A stretch of DNA of 64,000 nucleotides from Sphingobacteriales bacterium (lineage in GTDB: Bacteria; Bacteroidota; Bacteroidia; Chitinophagales; JADIYW01). Position 1 is the stretch's first letter, and each line of letters opens with the position of its first letter. Below the pieces are notes generated by a model, which was not told the DNA's origin, did not search any database, and worked only from the letters and a program-made list of their open reading frames with translations. A program made the position numbers and the translations under genes. Of the stretch, positions 23,776-33,510 are shown piece after piece. The stretch lies in the NCBI GenBank assembly GCA_016719635.1, contig JADJYT010000001.1, forward strand, positions 310,001-374,000, in the 5' to 3' direction.

Positions 23776-25626
23776 CTATAATTTAAACCGGGATATACCG
23801 GTCGTATCGGTCAGTGCGTTCATAAATGAAATGATATCCTTTTTGTCCTGCTTTGTCAGATTCAATCTGTTATCCGGCAATGTTTGATTCGGAACATCCA
23901 GTTTCATCCCGGCACCGCCGCCCATATTATAAAATTCTATTACCTCCTCCAGCGTTCTGAAACTTCCGTTGTGCATATATGGAGCTGTCAGTTGAGCATT
24001 TCTGACGGTAGACGTCTTGAACGAAAATTTAAACTGGTCAATTTCGAAATTCTTAAATCGTCCGATATCATCGTCCAGAACCGGATGAATCGTATCAAAT
24101 GTTTGGATAACGCCCAATACCTCGGATTCGGAAGTTCCGTAAAACGGAGGTGTCAAACCATAATAGGTAGGTGCAAAATGACAGGAACCGCATTGCGCCT
24201 TGCCCATAAATAAATTGAATCCTCGTTTCACGGATGCATCCAGTGTGGTGGTTTGTCCGCGCATATATTTATCAAAAGGTGAATTCAAAAAAATCATCTT
24301 TCGCTGAAATTCTGAAATGCATGTATTGATGCCATAGATGGAAACCGTCTCCTGTTTGAATTCCGGAAAAGCAGCAGCAAACAAACGGACATATTGGGTA
24401 TCGCTGCTGATGCGTTTCAGTATCTCATCATAACTGTGATTAAATTCCAGCGGATTTACCACAACATGATCAACCTGGCTCTCCAACGTAACCGCGGCAA
24501 AATCATAAAAGTAGGAGGCCTGAAAAGCCACATTGAGTAAAGAAGGCGTGTTACGCTTCTGGAACTCCCCCGTTTTATTGGTAATGGCTGTCGGCAACCT
24601 GTCTGTGAAAAAATTCTGCGGTTGATGACAGGTGCCGCAGCTCATGCTGCCGTCAGCAGAAAGCCGTTTATCAAAAAACAGTTTTTTTCCCAGTTCTGCA
24701 TACAACGGATTATCCTTGTAATATTTGTCCTGTGCAAAAAACCTGGGATTTATGAAAGCGGTATCATAAATGGTGGTTGATTTCAAATTAACCACCCTGA
24801 ATAACTTATTATATTCTTCGAGATAAGGAACCTTCTGTTTTTGCTGTACATTCGAGAGTCCTTTTGCAAGCGGTTGCAGGTATTTCCTTATAAAAAGCAA
24901 TCTGTCAAGTGAATTAAAGTCTTTGAATGACAGGTATGCAATGGAAGACTTAATATCAAGTTGCAGCGAACTGATTGCGGCATCATTCCTTTCATCCCTG
25001 TAGAAGGATAAAATGGTATGTATCGTCTGTAAGGTGGTTACCATCTCTTTTACGTTGTTTCTGATTTCCGGAGAATCAAATGAAACGAGACTGAGTGTTT
25101 CCATCCGTATCAGGTGAAAGCGAAGTGATTCAAAAATATAGGTGTCCTTCAGTTTCGAATCTTTCAGATACAGATAAAAGGAAAGTGCACGGTATTTCAA
25201 TTGTTTGGTCAGAAAAACAATCCTTTCGTAATCCAGGCTGTCTGTAAATAATTCAGCTTCCAGAACCTGCAGTCCTTCCGGTTTTGCATTCGGGTTATAG
25301 CCGTCATCCATTTCAACCGCATTTGCACCATTAAAAAACGGATGCCTTCTGTTATCCATGTATTCCAGGAAAAATTCAAACCGTTTAAAATCGATTCGGG
25401 CTTTTTTAAAACGCTCCACCAGTTGTTTTCGGGTTGCTTGCTGCCGGCTAAGATCTTGAAAGGTATCCAGTTGCGCCTGAAATAATTTAATATTTTCCAG
25501 GCAATACGTCTGGGTACGTTCCAATGCTGTTTTTTTATCTGAAAAGGCGGTCTGAAGCACTAATACCAGACTACAGGCGGCTAATACAAGAAATACTGCT
25601 GTTTTATTTCTTTTTATGTAAGACAT
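23776..25626 (-). CDS. MauG/CcpA-type dihaem cytochrome c peroxidase with N-terminal extension
   Basis: 616 aa. The N-terminal membrane anchor (KTAVFLVLAACSLVLVLQTA) is followed by about 290 residues of helical extension of unknown role. The bacterial dihaem peroxidase domain follows, with two CxxCH haem sites: MSCGTCHQPQNF at about residue 330 and AQCGSCHFAPTYYG at about residue 478. Distal and tail motifs NTPSLLNVAFQASYFYD and TSTVRNAQLTAPYMHNGSFR (the PYMHNG loop with an axial Met) are typical. It reduces hydrogen peroxide or oxidises protein targets in the periplasm. The haem-binding protein gene at 22579 lies nearby on the same strand. Confidence 0.9.
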   Translation of the reverse strand: MSYIKRNKTAVFLVLAACSLVLVLQTAFSDKKTALERTQTYCLENIKLFQAQLDTFQDLSRQQATRKQLVERFKKARIDFKRFEFFLEYMDNRRHPFFNGANAVEMDDGYNPNAKPEGLQVLEAELFTDSLDYERIVFLTKQLKYRALSFYLYLKDSKLKDTYIFESLRFHLIRMETLSLVSFDSPEIRNNVKEMVTTLQTIHTILSFYRDERNDAAISSLQLDIKSSIAYLSFKDFNSLDRLLFIRKYLQPLAKGLSNVQQKQKVPYLEEYNKLFRVVNLKSTTIYDTAFINPRFFAQDKYYKDNPLYAELGKKLFFDKRLSADGSMSCGTCHQPQNFFTDRLPTAITNKTGEFQKRNTPSLLNVAFQASYFYDFAAVTLESQVDHVVVNPLEFNHSYDEILKRISSDTQYVRLFAAAFPEFKQETVSIYGINTCISEFQRKMIFLNSPFDKYMRGQTTTLDASVKRGFNLFMGKAQCGSCHFAPTYYGLTPPFYGTSESEVLGVIQTFDTIHPVLDDDIGRFKNFEIDQFKFSFKTSTVRNAQLTAPYMHNGSFRTLEEVIEFYNMGGGAGMKLDVPNQTLPDNRLNLTKQDKKDIISFMNALTDTTGISRFKL

Positions 25627-25683
25627 TCCCTTAAATTCGCACTCAATTTACAACATATATCACGTTTCCTTGTTGAATTTTTT

Positions 25684-26958
25684 ATGAATAATCGATTTAA
25701 CCCCGCCTGGATGCTTTTGCCGCTGCTCATCACGATAACAGTGGACATTTATGTATTTCAGTCTCTCAAAACATCCTTCTCCGTTTCAAAACCTGCTACC
25801 CAACGCATTGCCTATATCATCTACTGGACATTGTCATCCATTACCTACATCGCACTGGCCATCCTGATCACGAAAGGGTTTACCAACTGGCACGGATGGA
25901 GTAAGATTTTTATTATGGGCATTGCACAGGCAGTATTTGTAGGCAAACTGCTCATCATACCATTCCTGCTTGTTGACGACATACTGCGTTTATTTCGCTA
26001 TGCATTCAATTTATTTGGACCCACTACCGCCTCAGATGTGCAGGCTAACGGCATATCCCGCCTGCAGTTTTTCAGTCGTGTGGGTTTAATGGTCGGATCC
26101 GCCACATTCGGTGCCTTCTTTTACGGAATTGTCCGGGGTGCGTATAACTATCAGAAAAGAAATGTAAAATTACCCATACCTAACTTGCCGGACGAATGGA
26201 AAGACATTAAGATTGTCCAGATATCCGATTTACATGTCGGTAGTTTTGCCGATAAATCCGCCATTGAAAAAATCGTAAAACTGGTGAATGATGAAGCAGC
26301 CGATTTCGTTTTTTTTACCGGGGATTTGGTCAATTATGCTGCAAGGGAAGTCAAACCCTATATTTCCATCCTCAAAAATGTAAAAGCAAAAATCAAGGTT
26401 TATTCCATCCTGGGTAATCATGATTACGGCATGTATGTAAAATGGGATACGGATAAGATGATGAAGGATAATTTCAACGAACTGCTTCGTATCCAACGGG
26501 AAGAGTTAGGCTGGGATCTGCTGATGGATGAAAACAGAATACTGGAAAGAAACGGAAAGAAGTTAGCTATCATTGGCGTTCAGTATATCGGCCATACGCT
26601 GAGGTTTGGCTCCTTCGGAAATTTACAAAAAGCTTATTCGGGTGCTGAAAATGCCGATATTCAGCTGCTTCTGTCTCACGATCCATCCCACTGGGATAAA
26701 GAAATTTCACAACTTTCTCGCTATAAAAATATCCATGTCACTTTCAGCGGCCATACGCATGGTTTTCAGTTTGGGGTGGAAATTCCTACATTGAATATCA
26801 AATGGAGTCCGTCAAAATTTGTCTATCCGCATTGGGCTGGCTTATACAAAAGTGTGCAGCAACATCTGTATGTCAACCGCGGTGTTGGCTTTCTGGGATA
26901 CCCGGGCCGGCTGGGTATATCGCCCGAGATAACGGTTTTCCAACTAGAGAGTGCATAA
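25684..26958 (+). CDS. Membrane-anchored calcineurin-like metallophosphoesterase
   Basis: 424 aa. Three to four N-terminal helices (WMLLPLLITITVDIYVF, IAYIIYWTLSSITYIALAIL, IFIMGIAQAVFVGKLLIIPF) precede a phosphoesterase domain from about residue 170. Metal-binding motifs are all present: ISDLHVGSF (D-x-H), FFTGDLVN (GD), ILGNHDYGMY (GNHD), LLSHDP (H) and FSGHTHGFQFG (GHTH). The fold is that of the YkuE/YaeI type, which acts on lipid or nucleotide phosphates; the substrate here is unknown. It is transcribed alone, followed by a hairpin at 26964-26981. Confidence 0.9.
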   Translation: MNNRFNPAWMLLPLLITITVDIYVFQSLKTSFSVSKPATQRIAYIIYWTLSSITYIALAILITKGFTNWHGWSKIFIMGIAQAVFVGKLLIIPFLLVDDILRLFRYAFNLFGPTTASDVQANGISRLQFFSRVGLMVGSATFGAFFYGIVRGAYNYQKRNVKLPIPNLPDEWKDIKIVQISDLHVGSFADKSAIEKIVKLVNDEAADFVFFTGDLVNYAAREVKPYISILKNVKAKIKVYSILGNHDYGMYVKWDTDKMMKDNFNELLRIQREELGWDLLMDENRILERNGKKLAIIGVQYIGHTLRFGSFGNLQKAYSGAENADIQLLLSHDPSHWDKEISQLSRYKNIHVTFSGHTHGFQFGVEIPTLNIKWSPSKFVYPHWAGLYKSVQQHLYVNRGVGFLGYPGRLGISPEITVFQLESA

Positions 26959-26981
26959 AAAAAGCTGAACTTTCTGTCAGC
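26957..26981 (-). terminator. Terminator between convergent genes
   Basis: GCTGA (26964-26968) pairs with TCAGC (26977-26981). On the leftward reading it is followed by seven T (26963-26957). Confidence 0.5.
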
Positions 26982-27005
26982 CTTTAAAAAATTTCTCATT
27001 TCTGT

Positions 27006-27563
27006 TCATTGGGGAGAATCGGAAACCGATTTCAAAGTCAAGTCATACTCCGCCGTCGTATATTCATCATAATCCTTATATAAACCGAGATACGCGTCTT
27101 TATTTATGTTTAATTCTTTAAACGTCATTACCGTACAAACGTTATTCACATCATGAGTGACCGTTAAGATTGTTTTCCGTTCTATACTCGATAAATACTG
27201 GTTTTTGGAAATTTCTTTCCATTGCATCTTTTTGTCATTTAAAATAACTTCCAACTGTTTTTTAGAGCATGGGTCGCAATTGGGCAGGATAACCTGGTCA
27301 AAATCACATTTTTTCATCTTATTGTTAAATGTTAATTTCCGGATTATCGTTTTTGGACCAGTTACGGAAAGTACCAGTGTATCATTTATTTTATAGGAAT
27401 TAAATTGGAAACCGCTTGCGATATTCTCTTCATCTGAAGCAACATTCAGGTGATGCTTCATTGCATCCTGTTCTGCTCCTGTTCCAACAAACGAAAACAG
27501 CACCTGGGCTTTCATATAATTGGACAGTGAAAGGAGAAGGATTAAATAAATGGTCTTTTTCAT
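27006..27563 (-). CDS. Secreted hypothetical protein
   Basis: 185 aa with a clear signal peptide (MKKTIYLILLLSLSNYMKAQ, cleavage after KAQ). The mature domain is rich in beta strands and contains FQFNSYKINDTLVLSVTGPK, LPNCDPCSKKQLEVILNDKK with a CxxC-like CDPC, and a closing YDEYTTAEYDLTLKSVSD. No family recognised. It stands alone; the upstream region is the repeat-bearing stretch at 27564-28205. Confidence 0.6.
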   Translation of the reverse strand: MKKTIYLILLLSLSNYMKAQVLFSFVGTGAEQDAMKHHLNVASDEENIASGFQFNSYKINDTLVLSVTGPKTIIRKLTFNNKMKKCDFDQVILPNCDPCSKKQLEVILNDKKMQWKEISKNQYLSSIERKTILTVTHDVNNVCTVMTFKELNINKDAYLGLYKDYDEYTTAEYDLTLKSVSDSPQ

Positions 27564-28205
27564 AGAAATGCATTTTAATATCCAAATCAGTTTAAAAAAG
27601 AAGCCGGCCGGAAACAGCCGGGTTCTAAATTGACAGAGGAGATTTTTTACAATGCAGCCAGGGAATTTATGCTCTTAGTCTCAGCATCTGTCGGGTTTTG
27701 TGTTGCTAAATCAAGGATTTGGGTTTTTATGCTCCCGGACTTAGGTTTTGGGTTTCTTCTGTTAGATTTCAGGTCAGGTTTTTCGTTTTAGACTAAGAGT
27801 TGGGGGCTTTTATGTTCCTAGACTGGGTTACATTAAGACCTCCCAACTCCGTCGTCTGTGATAATTGTCAACATAGCCAATGGTTTTAATTGATTCATTA
27901 TCAAAAAAATACGTTTCTCTCTCAATTGGGTTTTTATATTTCTTAGTATGTTGATAATCATCTTAGTGCTTTTTGTATCTATCGGGAAATGAATCATACC
28001 TGCCTGCGCCCTTTTTTTAATATCCAAACAAGTACAATTCATTTCTCGCTGTTTGATGATGTAAAGGTATATCAGACAAAGGCGGGCGCAAAAGGCATTT
28101 TTGTTATCAATGTGACATTCTTATTTCCACCATTGTGGAAATTTAATAACAAATTTATTCGCATTAAAGGACAATCTTAGTAGTAATATATAATACAAAT
28201 AAGCT
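27564..28205. other. Non-coding stretch with decayed direct and inverted repeats
   Basis: No gene found in 640 bp. Three related 19-mers of the form TTTATGYTCYYRGACTNRG lie at 27666-27684, 27726-27744 and 27809-27827, separated by G/T-rich filler (GGTTTTGGGTTT type). CTCTTAGTCT (27672-27681) is the exact inverse of AGACTAAGAG (27790-27799). A short GC hairpin (AGCCGGCCGGAAACAGCCGG) lies near 27602. The promoter of the TPR-like gene should be in the last 100 bp. Confidence 0.5.
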
Positions 28206-29720
28206 ATGGAGAATCTGAAAGAGCTGGTACAAATCATCAATAAACGCAAATTGAGCCAGATAGAGGTATTTGATAAGTCATTAATCAGCAGGAAAGATAC
28301 CTTATTTGCGAAGTTTTACGACGGCATTGCCAATGGTGAAATCCACTCGGATGAAGATGCGTTGAATTATCTATACCAGTCTTCCGGTGAAGCCGCAACC
28401 TACAGGAAGTTAAAATCCCGTTTTAAAAACAGGCTGCTGAATACGCTTTACTTCATTGACATCAACAATGCTGCTGAAAGCGACAGCAGTAAGAAAGCCT
28501 ACTTTGACTGTGTCAACCGATTATATCTGAGCAACATCTTATTGCGGTATGCGGAAAACAGAAATGCCTCGATCCAACTGATCATAGAAGCTTACGGTAC
28601 TGCCAAGAAGAATAACTTCTTTGATATGCTGAAGGAATATTCCTACAAGCTGCTGGTACACTACGGAATGACCGGCGATGAAAAATGATACAGCGAGGAA
28701 TATGCTGCCTATCAGCTTTATGCCAAGGAATATGAACTGGAACAGAAAGCCCAGATAATATACACCGGTGTAGTCCTCGCGGCACATTACATAAAAATGA
28801 ACCGGAAAGAGAAGGAAGAGCGCATAAAGGAACATACTGAAGAGATCAAAGCACTGGTAAAAGAATCCAAATCGCTGGTTGTTTACTTTATCTACATCCG
28901 AACGCAGCTGTTTTATTTTGAAATATTGGGTAATAATACCAAAATGAATGAAGTCTGTGACGAGTTCCTGGCTGATTACAAAAAATACTCCTCCTCTATC
29001 CTGGCGGAAAACTATCTGAATACCATTTACATCTATAAACTAAAATCTCTGTTCGACCTGCGAAAGGATGAACAGGCGCTGTCACTCATTTATGCGCTGC
29101 TGCCGGCCGCAAAGGGTGTAAGCTATCTGGCGGTGAAAGAATTTGAGATAAAAATCCTGCTGAATCAGAAACAAACGGAACAGTCAAAACAGATCATCCA
29201 TCAGATTCACTCCACGGCACAATATAAAAATGCAAATTCCGTACTGAAAGAAAGATGGGTGATTTACAACGCATATGCAGAGTTCCTCGAAAATTATATC
29301 AAAAACGGAAATTACAAATTCAGCCTGTCCAAGTTTTCCAATGAGATACCAAACGCCACCCACGACAAATCGGGATTTAACTTAGCCGCCAGAATCGCTT
29401 CCATCCTGTTTTATATCGGACGAAATGACCTGGATAATGCGATGCAGCAAATTGAAACGTTGAGAGTTTATCAAACCAGATACCTGAAAGAAGACTCCGA
29501 TTCCAGAAGTAATTTGTTTATCAAGCTGCTTTCCATTATGGAAAAGAAAAGTTTTAATTATAAAGAACTGAACAAACAAAAGGAATACATGGCGCTGAAA
29601 GAAAACTACAGCCATCAGATCATGCATGAAAGTGAAATCGTATTTTACGACATCCTGTGGGAGATATTGCTGGATATATTAAAGATAAACGACCAGCGGA
29701 TATTGGGGATTATAAACTAG
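28206..29720 (+). pseudogene. TPR-like helical protein interrupted by in-frame TGA
   Basis: The frame from ATG 28206 runs for 160 codons to TGA at 28686-28688, then stays open in the same frame to TAG at 29720 (504 codons in all). The codons after the stop (YSEEYAAYQLYAKEYELEQK) continue the helical pattern before the next ATG at 28797. The whole reads as antiparallel helix pairs of a TPR-like alpha-solenoid (e.g. YLNTIYIYKLKSLFDLRKDE, IASILFYIGRNDLDNAMQQI). No specific family is recognised. Genes of this style, about 500 aa and unlinked, are common in this part of Bacteroidota, with unknown function. A single base change restores the reading frame, so error and genuine nonsense mutation are both possible. 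Confidence 0.6.
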
Positions 29721-29726
29721 GGGTAA

Positions 29727-29753
29727 CAAAAAAACGGGTAAGCTTTGCACTTA
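29727..29753 (-). terminator. Leftward intrinsic terminator
   Basis: ACGGGTAAG, loop CTTTGCA, CTTACCCGT: a perfect 9-bp stem. Read leftward it is followed by a T-run. It serves the epimerase gene, which ends about 190 bp to the right. Confidence 0.7.
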
Positions 29754-29945
29754 CCCGTCAGACCCTAAAGTCTAGAAACATAAAAACCCTGGGACAAAAA
29801 TAATACGCAGGAATTAAAATCCAAATTTTTTGAATTATTTTTTTCTATTAACATTTGATTAATAAGTAATAAATGTGGATAACTCAATGTGCATAAATAC
29901 CCATAACAGGCAAAAAAATAACAGAAGAATATAATCAATTATTAA

Positions 29946-30868
29946 TCAATGGAATGCAAACTGATTAATCATGGTGAATAAATCGTCCTTAAAATTGGAA
30001 GCCTCCCGTGGGAGGTATTTATAAATCTTACAATCCTCTTCGACGGCAATATTTCTCAGTTGCAGGTGCTGGTTGATGAACTGCATCTCCAATTCTGGAA
30101 ATAAATCCTTGAAAGCCAATGCTATATCCATCACCGACTTGTTAAAATCCACCAGATTATAGACGCCGGATGGTACATTCAGGAACGGAATCTGCGTAAT
30201 GTATTTGGCAGCCTTATCCACATCTATAAATGAACGGATTTGCTGACCATCGCCATGTATAGAAATCTTTTTAAGGAAATTAGCTTCAAAGGCAAACCGG
30301 TTGATGACTGCGTCAAAGCGCATGGATTGATTAAATCCGTATACATTTCCCAGACGGACAATCTGTACATCTGATTTTTTCATCAGCCTTTCCACAAACG
30401 CCTCTCCTCTCATTTTGGAAATACCGTAATTGGTCCGTGGATTTAGTTTGGTGCTTTCAGTAATCAGCTTCCCTTTGCCGGATGAACCGTAAACGGACAA
30501 ACTGCTCACATGAATGAACTTTTTATATCGCTTTCTTCAACGGCATAAGTAAGTTCTGCCGTACCCCAGTGATTGATTTGCTCATACAGGTGCGGATCCG
30601 CATCTGCGTATGGGGATGCGATTTTGGCAGCCAGATTGAAAACCACATCCACTCCCTGAAGCTCTTTCTTCAGTTTGCGCGTGTCCAGTATATCCCCCTG
30701 TACAAAACGTATATTATCACCGCCGATGCAGGTACACAGGAAAAAATTGTATCCGCCCTTGCTTAGGTTGTCGTACACGACAATTTCTTTAACCTTTGGA
30801 ATCTTTACCAGTTTCTTCACCAGTTCCGTTCCAATATAGCCTGCACCTCCTGTTATTAATACTTTCAT
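29946..30868 (-). pseudogene. NAD-dependent epimerase/dehydratase, single-base frame change
   Basis: Extended SDR-type sugar-nucleotide epimerase. The N-terminal half (30868-30506) has the NAD-binding GGAGYIGTELVKKL and DVVFNLAAKIASP. The C-terminal half (30509-29946) begins with SSLSVYGSSGKGK and has the catalytic Tyr-x-x-x-Lys as YGISKMRGEAFV. Adding one A to the run near 30520 (GATATAAAAAGTTC) joins them as DIKKFIHVSSLSVYG, the usual SDR strand and Ser-loop. Total length would be about 307 aa, normal for the family. The substrate (a nucleotide-sugar) cannot be told by eye. The lesion is a single homopolymer base and may be an assembly error. Confidence 0.8.
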
Positions 30869-30933
30869 TCAATTTATCCTATATGTAGTCTGATTTACAC
30901 TGTTCATCAAACTCTTGTTACTTGATTCTATCA

Positions 30934-31605
30934 TTATTGGATTAACTCCGTATGCAACCCGCATTCCGTTTTATTTAAACCGAACCAACGCGCCATACGC
31001 TCGTCTCCCATCTGGGAGGCATCAATCTTTCTCGTGCAGGGTTCACATCCAATACTGGTATAGCCTTCGGCATCCAGCGGATGATGCGGGATATTATGCT
31101 CTTTAATGTATGCCCAGATCATCTGTCTGGTCCAGTGCAGCATCGGATGATAACGCATCGCTCCCTGCGGCGTCTGCTGCTCTTCTTTCATCTTTGCCCG
31201 GTTCGCATTCTGGTCAGCCCTGACTCCGTTAATCCAGATATCATGGGAACGCAGGATGGGTTCCATCGGTGCAACCTTATTTAAATGACAGCAGAAATCA
31301 GGGTCAGAGGTGAACAACAAACGCCCGTTTTCATCTTTCTGCATATTTCTCGGCGTGGATGATTTTACGTCCGTCACATTTATCCTGAATGAAGCGGCAA
31401 TCTCATCCCTGTATTCTATGGTTTGCGGAAACAGATATCCTGTATTCAGAAAATATACGGGAATGGAATTATCAATAACAGAGATTATATGAAGCATCGG
31501 TATGGAATGCGTCTGAAAAGAAGAACCTGCAAACATGGATTTGCCCTCTTTACGGTACGTTTCAATCTTTTTTCGAATATTGTCTATTTCTGCCTCAAAT
31601 GTCAT
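30934..31605 (-). CDS. cysH: Phosphoadenylyl/adenylyl-sulfate reductase (CysH)
   Basis: 223 aa. It reduces APS or PAPS to sulfite in assimilatory sulfate reduction. The PP-loop-type nucleotide site SSFQTHSIPML is at 28-38. The 4Fe-4S cysteines typical of the APS-reductase form are present: Cys105-Cys106 in DFCCHLNKVAP and Cys187/Cys190 in GCEPCTRKI. The catalytic Cys215 lies in KTECGLH at the end. The cluster cysteines point to the Fe-S class that uses APS (inference from family knowledge). No cysD, cysN or sulfite reductase gene is in the window, so it is an isolated gene. Start ATG 31605; stop TAA near 30934. Confidence 0.9.
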   Translation of the reverse strand: MTFEAEIDNIRKKIETYRKEGKSMFAGSSFQTHSIPMLHIISVIDNSIPVYFLNTGYLFPQTIEYRDEIAASFRINVTDVKSSTPRNMQKDENGRLLFTSDPDFCCHLNKVAPMEPILRSHDIWINGVRADQNANRAKMKEEQQTPQGAMRYHPMLHWTRQMIWAYIKEHNIPHHPLDAEGYTSIGCEPCTRKIDASQMGDERMARWFGLNKTECGLHTELIQ

Positions 31606-31744
31606 AGAATAAAAATAAAACCTTAAAATGCATACTTAAGATAGATTGACATTAATAAATCATTAGAAAATCAGCTGCCTGTAACTTACAATCGGATTTG
31701 GCAATAATAAACTGTCCTATACCATTATCTGTAAACGGTTTTAG

Positions 31745-31752
31745 TATATTTG
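31745..31752 (+). promoter_or_regulatory. -7 box upstream of the large membrane protein gene
   Basis: TATATTTG fits TAnnTTTG and is followed by AGTA, as is the box at 33477. It shows that the in-frame TTG at 31750 lies in the promoter and is not the start. Confidence 0.5.
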
Positions 31753-31791
31753 AGTACCACTCTCTTAAGAAGGTACAACACATTTTCCAGC

Positions 31792-33441
31792 ATGAATGTA
31801 TTAATCGCAGGATTCAATCGGATGAAATTTTACATGACGGCACTATTTATGTTTATGTATGCCGTAACGGCTTTTGCACAGAGCGCTTTCATGACTCAGC
31901 ATTTTAGAAGCAACGAACCTAAACCCAGGAATGATTTTCTAAAACAATTCCCTTATCAAAAATACCTTAAAAACGTATCCTTTAGCGACATAAAGCAATT
32001 AGAAGCAGACAGACTCTTTTTAAATCACACGTTAAACGGCGGAGATGATTTTTTATATCAGCTGTGTGATTACAATAACGGGAGTTATCCTGTTACTGCT
32101 GAAAATATAGAAAGAAAGATAACTATTGGGGAAAAATACCTGGATTATAAAAATACCGGAGATTCAACTGAAATCTATTCCGTTATAGGTTATTTTATTC
32201 TGGGTCAGGTGGCAAAGAAATTAGAATACGGCATACAGAACACGACCTTTGATGTCAGAGACCCTGAAAACAAAAAACTTATATCCAGGCTTTCCGACCG
32301 AAAGGTATTCATCTGTACCGTACCCGGAAACCTGACAAAGGCAATTGTCAATTTCAGGAAAGGTAATTTTAAATATGTCTTTCTCAGAACCTATGTAAAC
32401 TTAGAAGATTATTTTTATATGTATTATGAAAAACTGGGCGATGCATTTTGGTTTTTGATGTTGTTTATTTTATTTTTCACTTCATATCTCATTTGGGCTG
32501 GTGGAAAAAAAACAGTTTACGGAATTCTGATTTTAATTATTTTATTGATTGCACATATTTTTATAAGAAGAGAATATGAAAAACCGGATTTATCCATTTT
32601 AGAGAATCCCGCACTCACTCAGAGACTAATAAAAAAATACTTTTACACAAACAATACACCGGCAGTTCGGACTTACGGACTCATAACAACCGATGGAAAA
32701 ACGATAGGTGAAAGCATATGGCTTACCCGAAAAGATTCATTACAGGAATATATCGATGCACATTACTTTGCAGCGGGCGACATTGTGTCAAAGCATGAAC
32801 GACAAAAGAAGGATGAATCTCTGATAATAGTGTCATCAGGCGGATTTAATAATATTCTGGAACAGCCTGATGGATTCACGGTAGAAGGTGGAGCCATTAT
32901 AAACACCGTTATATCTCCGTACAGACATGGTCTGGTGATGCTCAGTGACGGCGGAATAAATGTGCTGAATCTTAAAAATTCTCATTTTACAATACCCTCC
33001 GGCCAACCAATAAGCAACCCATTAACAACCGTAAAAGGATACGCTGAGATGGTAAAGTGGGCAAAGAAAGCAAAAGCTACCGTTTTCCAAACGCAACTAT
33101 TATGTTATCAGGATTCATTATTAATAACCATTGAAAAGGCAAAAAGAGAACTCAGGGAGAGAAGACTGTTAGCTATCTGTACCGACAAGAAAAGCAATAC
33201 GAACTATTATGTGATTTTTAATATAAGAAACCCATGCTATCTGGCTGAGATTACAATGGAAATATTCTCTGTATTATCCCGCAATAATACTGAAATTAAG
33301 GCTATTTTAAATCTCGACACGGGAAGTTACGATATACTGGAGTTGTATGATGAAAGCGGCCATGTAATCGATGCCATTAAAGGGACGGTTGATATTAGTA
33401 AAGCCATTAACCTGATCTCTTTTACTAAAAAGTTAAAATAA
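31792..33441 (+). CDS. Large envelope protein with signal peptide and two membrane helices, unknown function
   Basis: 549 aa from ATG 31792 (a second candidate ATG is 31822). The N-terminal signal (MKFYMTALFMFMYAVTAFAQ) is cut after FAQ. A soluble domain follows, then two adjacent helices (FWFLMLFILFFTSYLIWAGG, VYGILILIILLIAHIFIRRE) at about residues 220-265, and a C-terminal domain of about 280 residues. Within it SGGFNNILEQPDGFTVEGGA and AILNLDTGSYDILELYDESG loosely recall the glycine-rich and NLDGG motifs of phosphodiester glycosidase (DUF2233) domains, but the match is weak. No family assigned. Own -7 box at 31745; the next gene has its own promoter. Confidence 0.6.
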   Translation: MNVLIAGFNRMKFYMTALFMFMYAVTAFAQSAFMTQHFRSNEPKPRNDFLKQFPYQKYLKNVSFSDIKQLEADRLFLNHTLNGGDDFLYQLCDYNNGSYPVTAENIERKITIGEKYLDYKNTGDSTEIYSVIGYFILGQVAKKLEYGIQNTTFDVRDPENKKLISRLSDRKVFICTVPGNLTKAIVNFRKGNFKYVFLRTYVNLEDYFYMYYEKLGDAFWFLMLFILFFTSYLIWAGGKKTVYGILILIILLIAHIFIRREYEKPDLSILENPALTQRLIKKYFYTNNTPAVRTYGLITTDGKTIGESIWLTRKDSLQEYIDAHYFAAGDIVSKHERQKKDESLIIVSSGGFNNILEQPDGFTVEGGAIINTVISPYRHGLVMLSDGGINVLNLKNSHFTIPSGQPISNPLTTVKGYAEMVKWAKKAKATVFQTQLLCYQDSLLITIEKAKRELRERRLLAICTDKKSNTNYYVIFNIRNPCYLAEITMEIFSVLSRNNTEIKAILNLDTGSYDILELYDESGHVIDAIKGTVDISKAINLISFTKKLK

Positions 33442-33476
33442 CATTCAGAAAAAATGCTGATTTTAAATATTTTTTA

Positions 33477-33484
33477 TACATTTG
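33477..33484 (+). promoter_or_regulatory. -7 box of the small lipoprotein gene
   Basis: TACATTTG, 26 bp before the ATG at 33511; same AGTA context as the box at 31745. Confidence 0.5.
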
Positions 33485-33510
33485 AGTAATTATTAATAAA
33501 CCAAAAATCA

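Noticed and set aside
14613..28688. Recoding of TGA as a sense codon in this organism
   Set aside because: TGA is the normal stop in other genes (19703-19705 and 38087-38089), so in-frame TGAs are lesions or errors, not a code change.
31750..31791. TTG start at 31750 for the large envelope protein
   Set aside because: It overlaps the TATATTTG -7 box, and a signal peptide starts at a downstream ATG.
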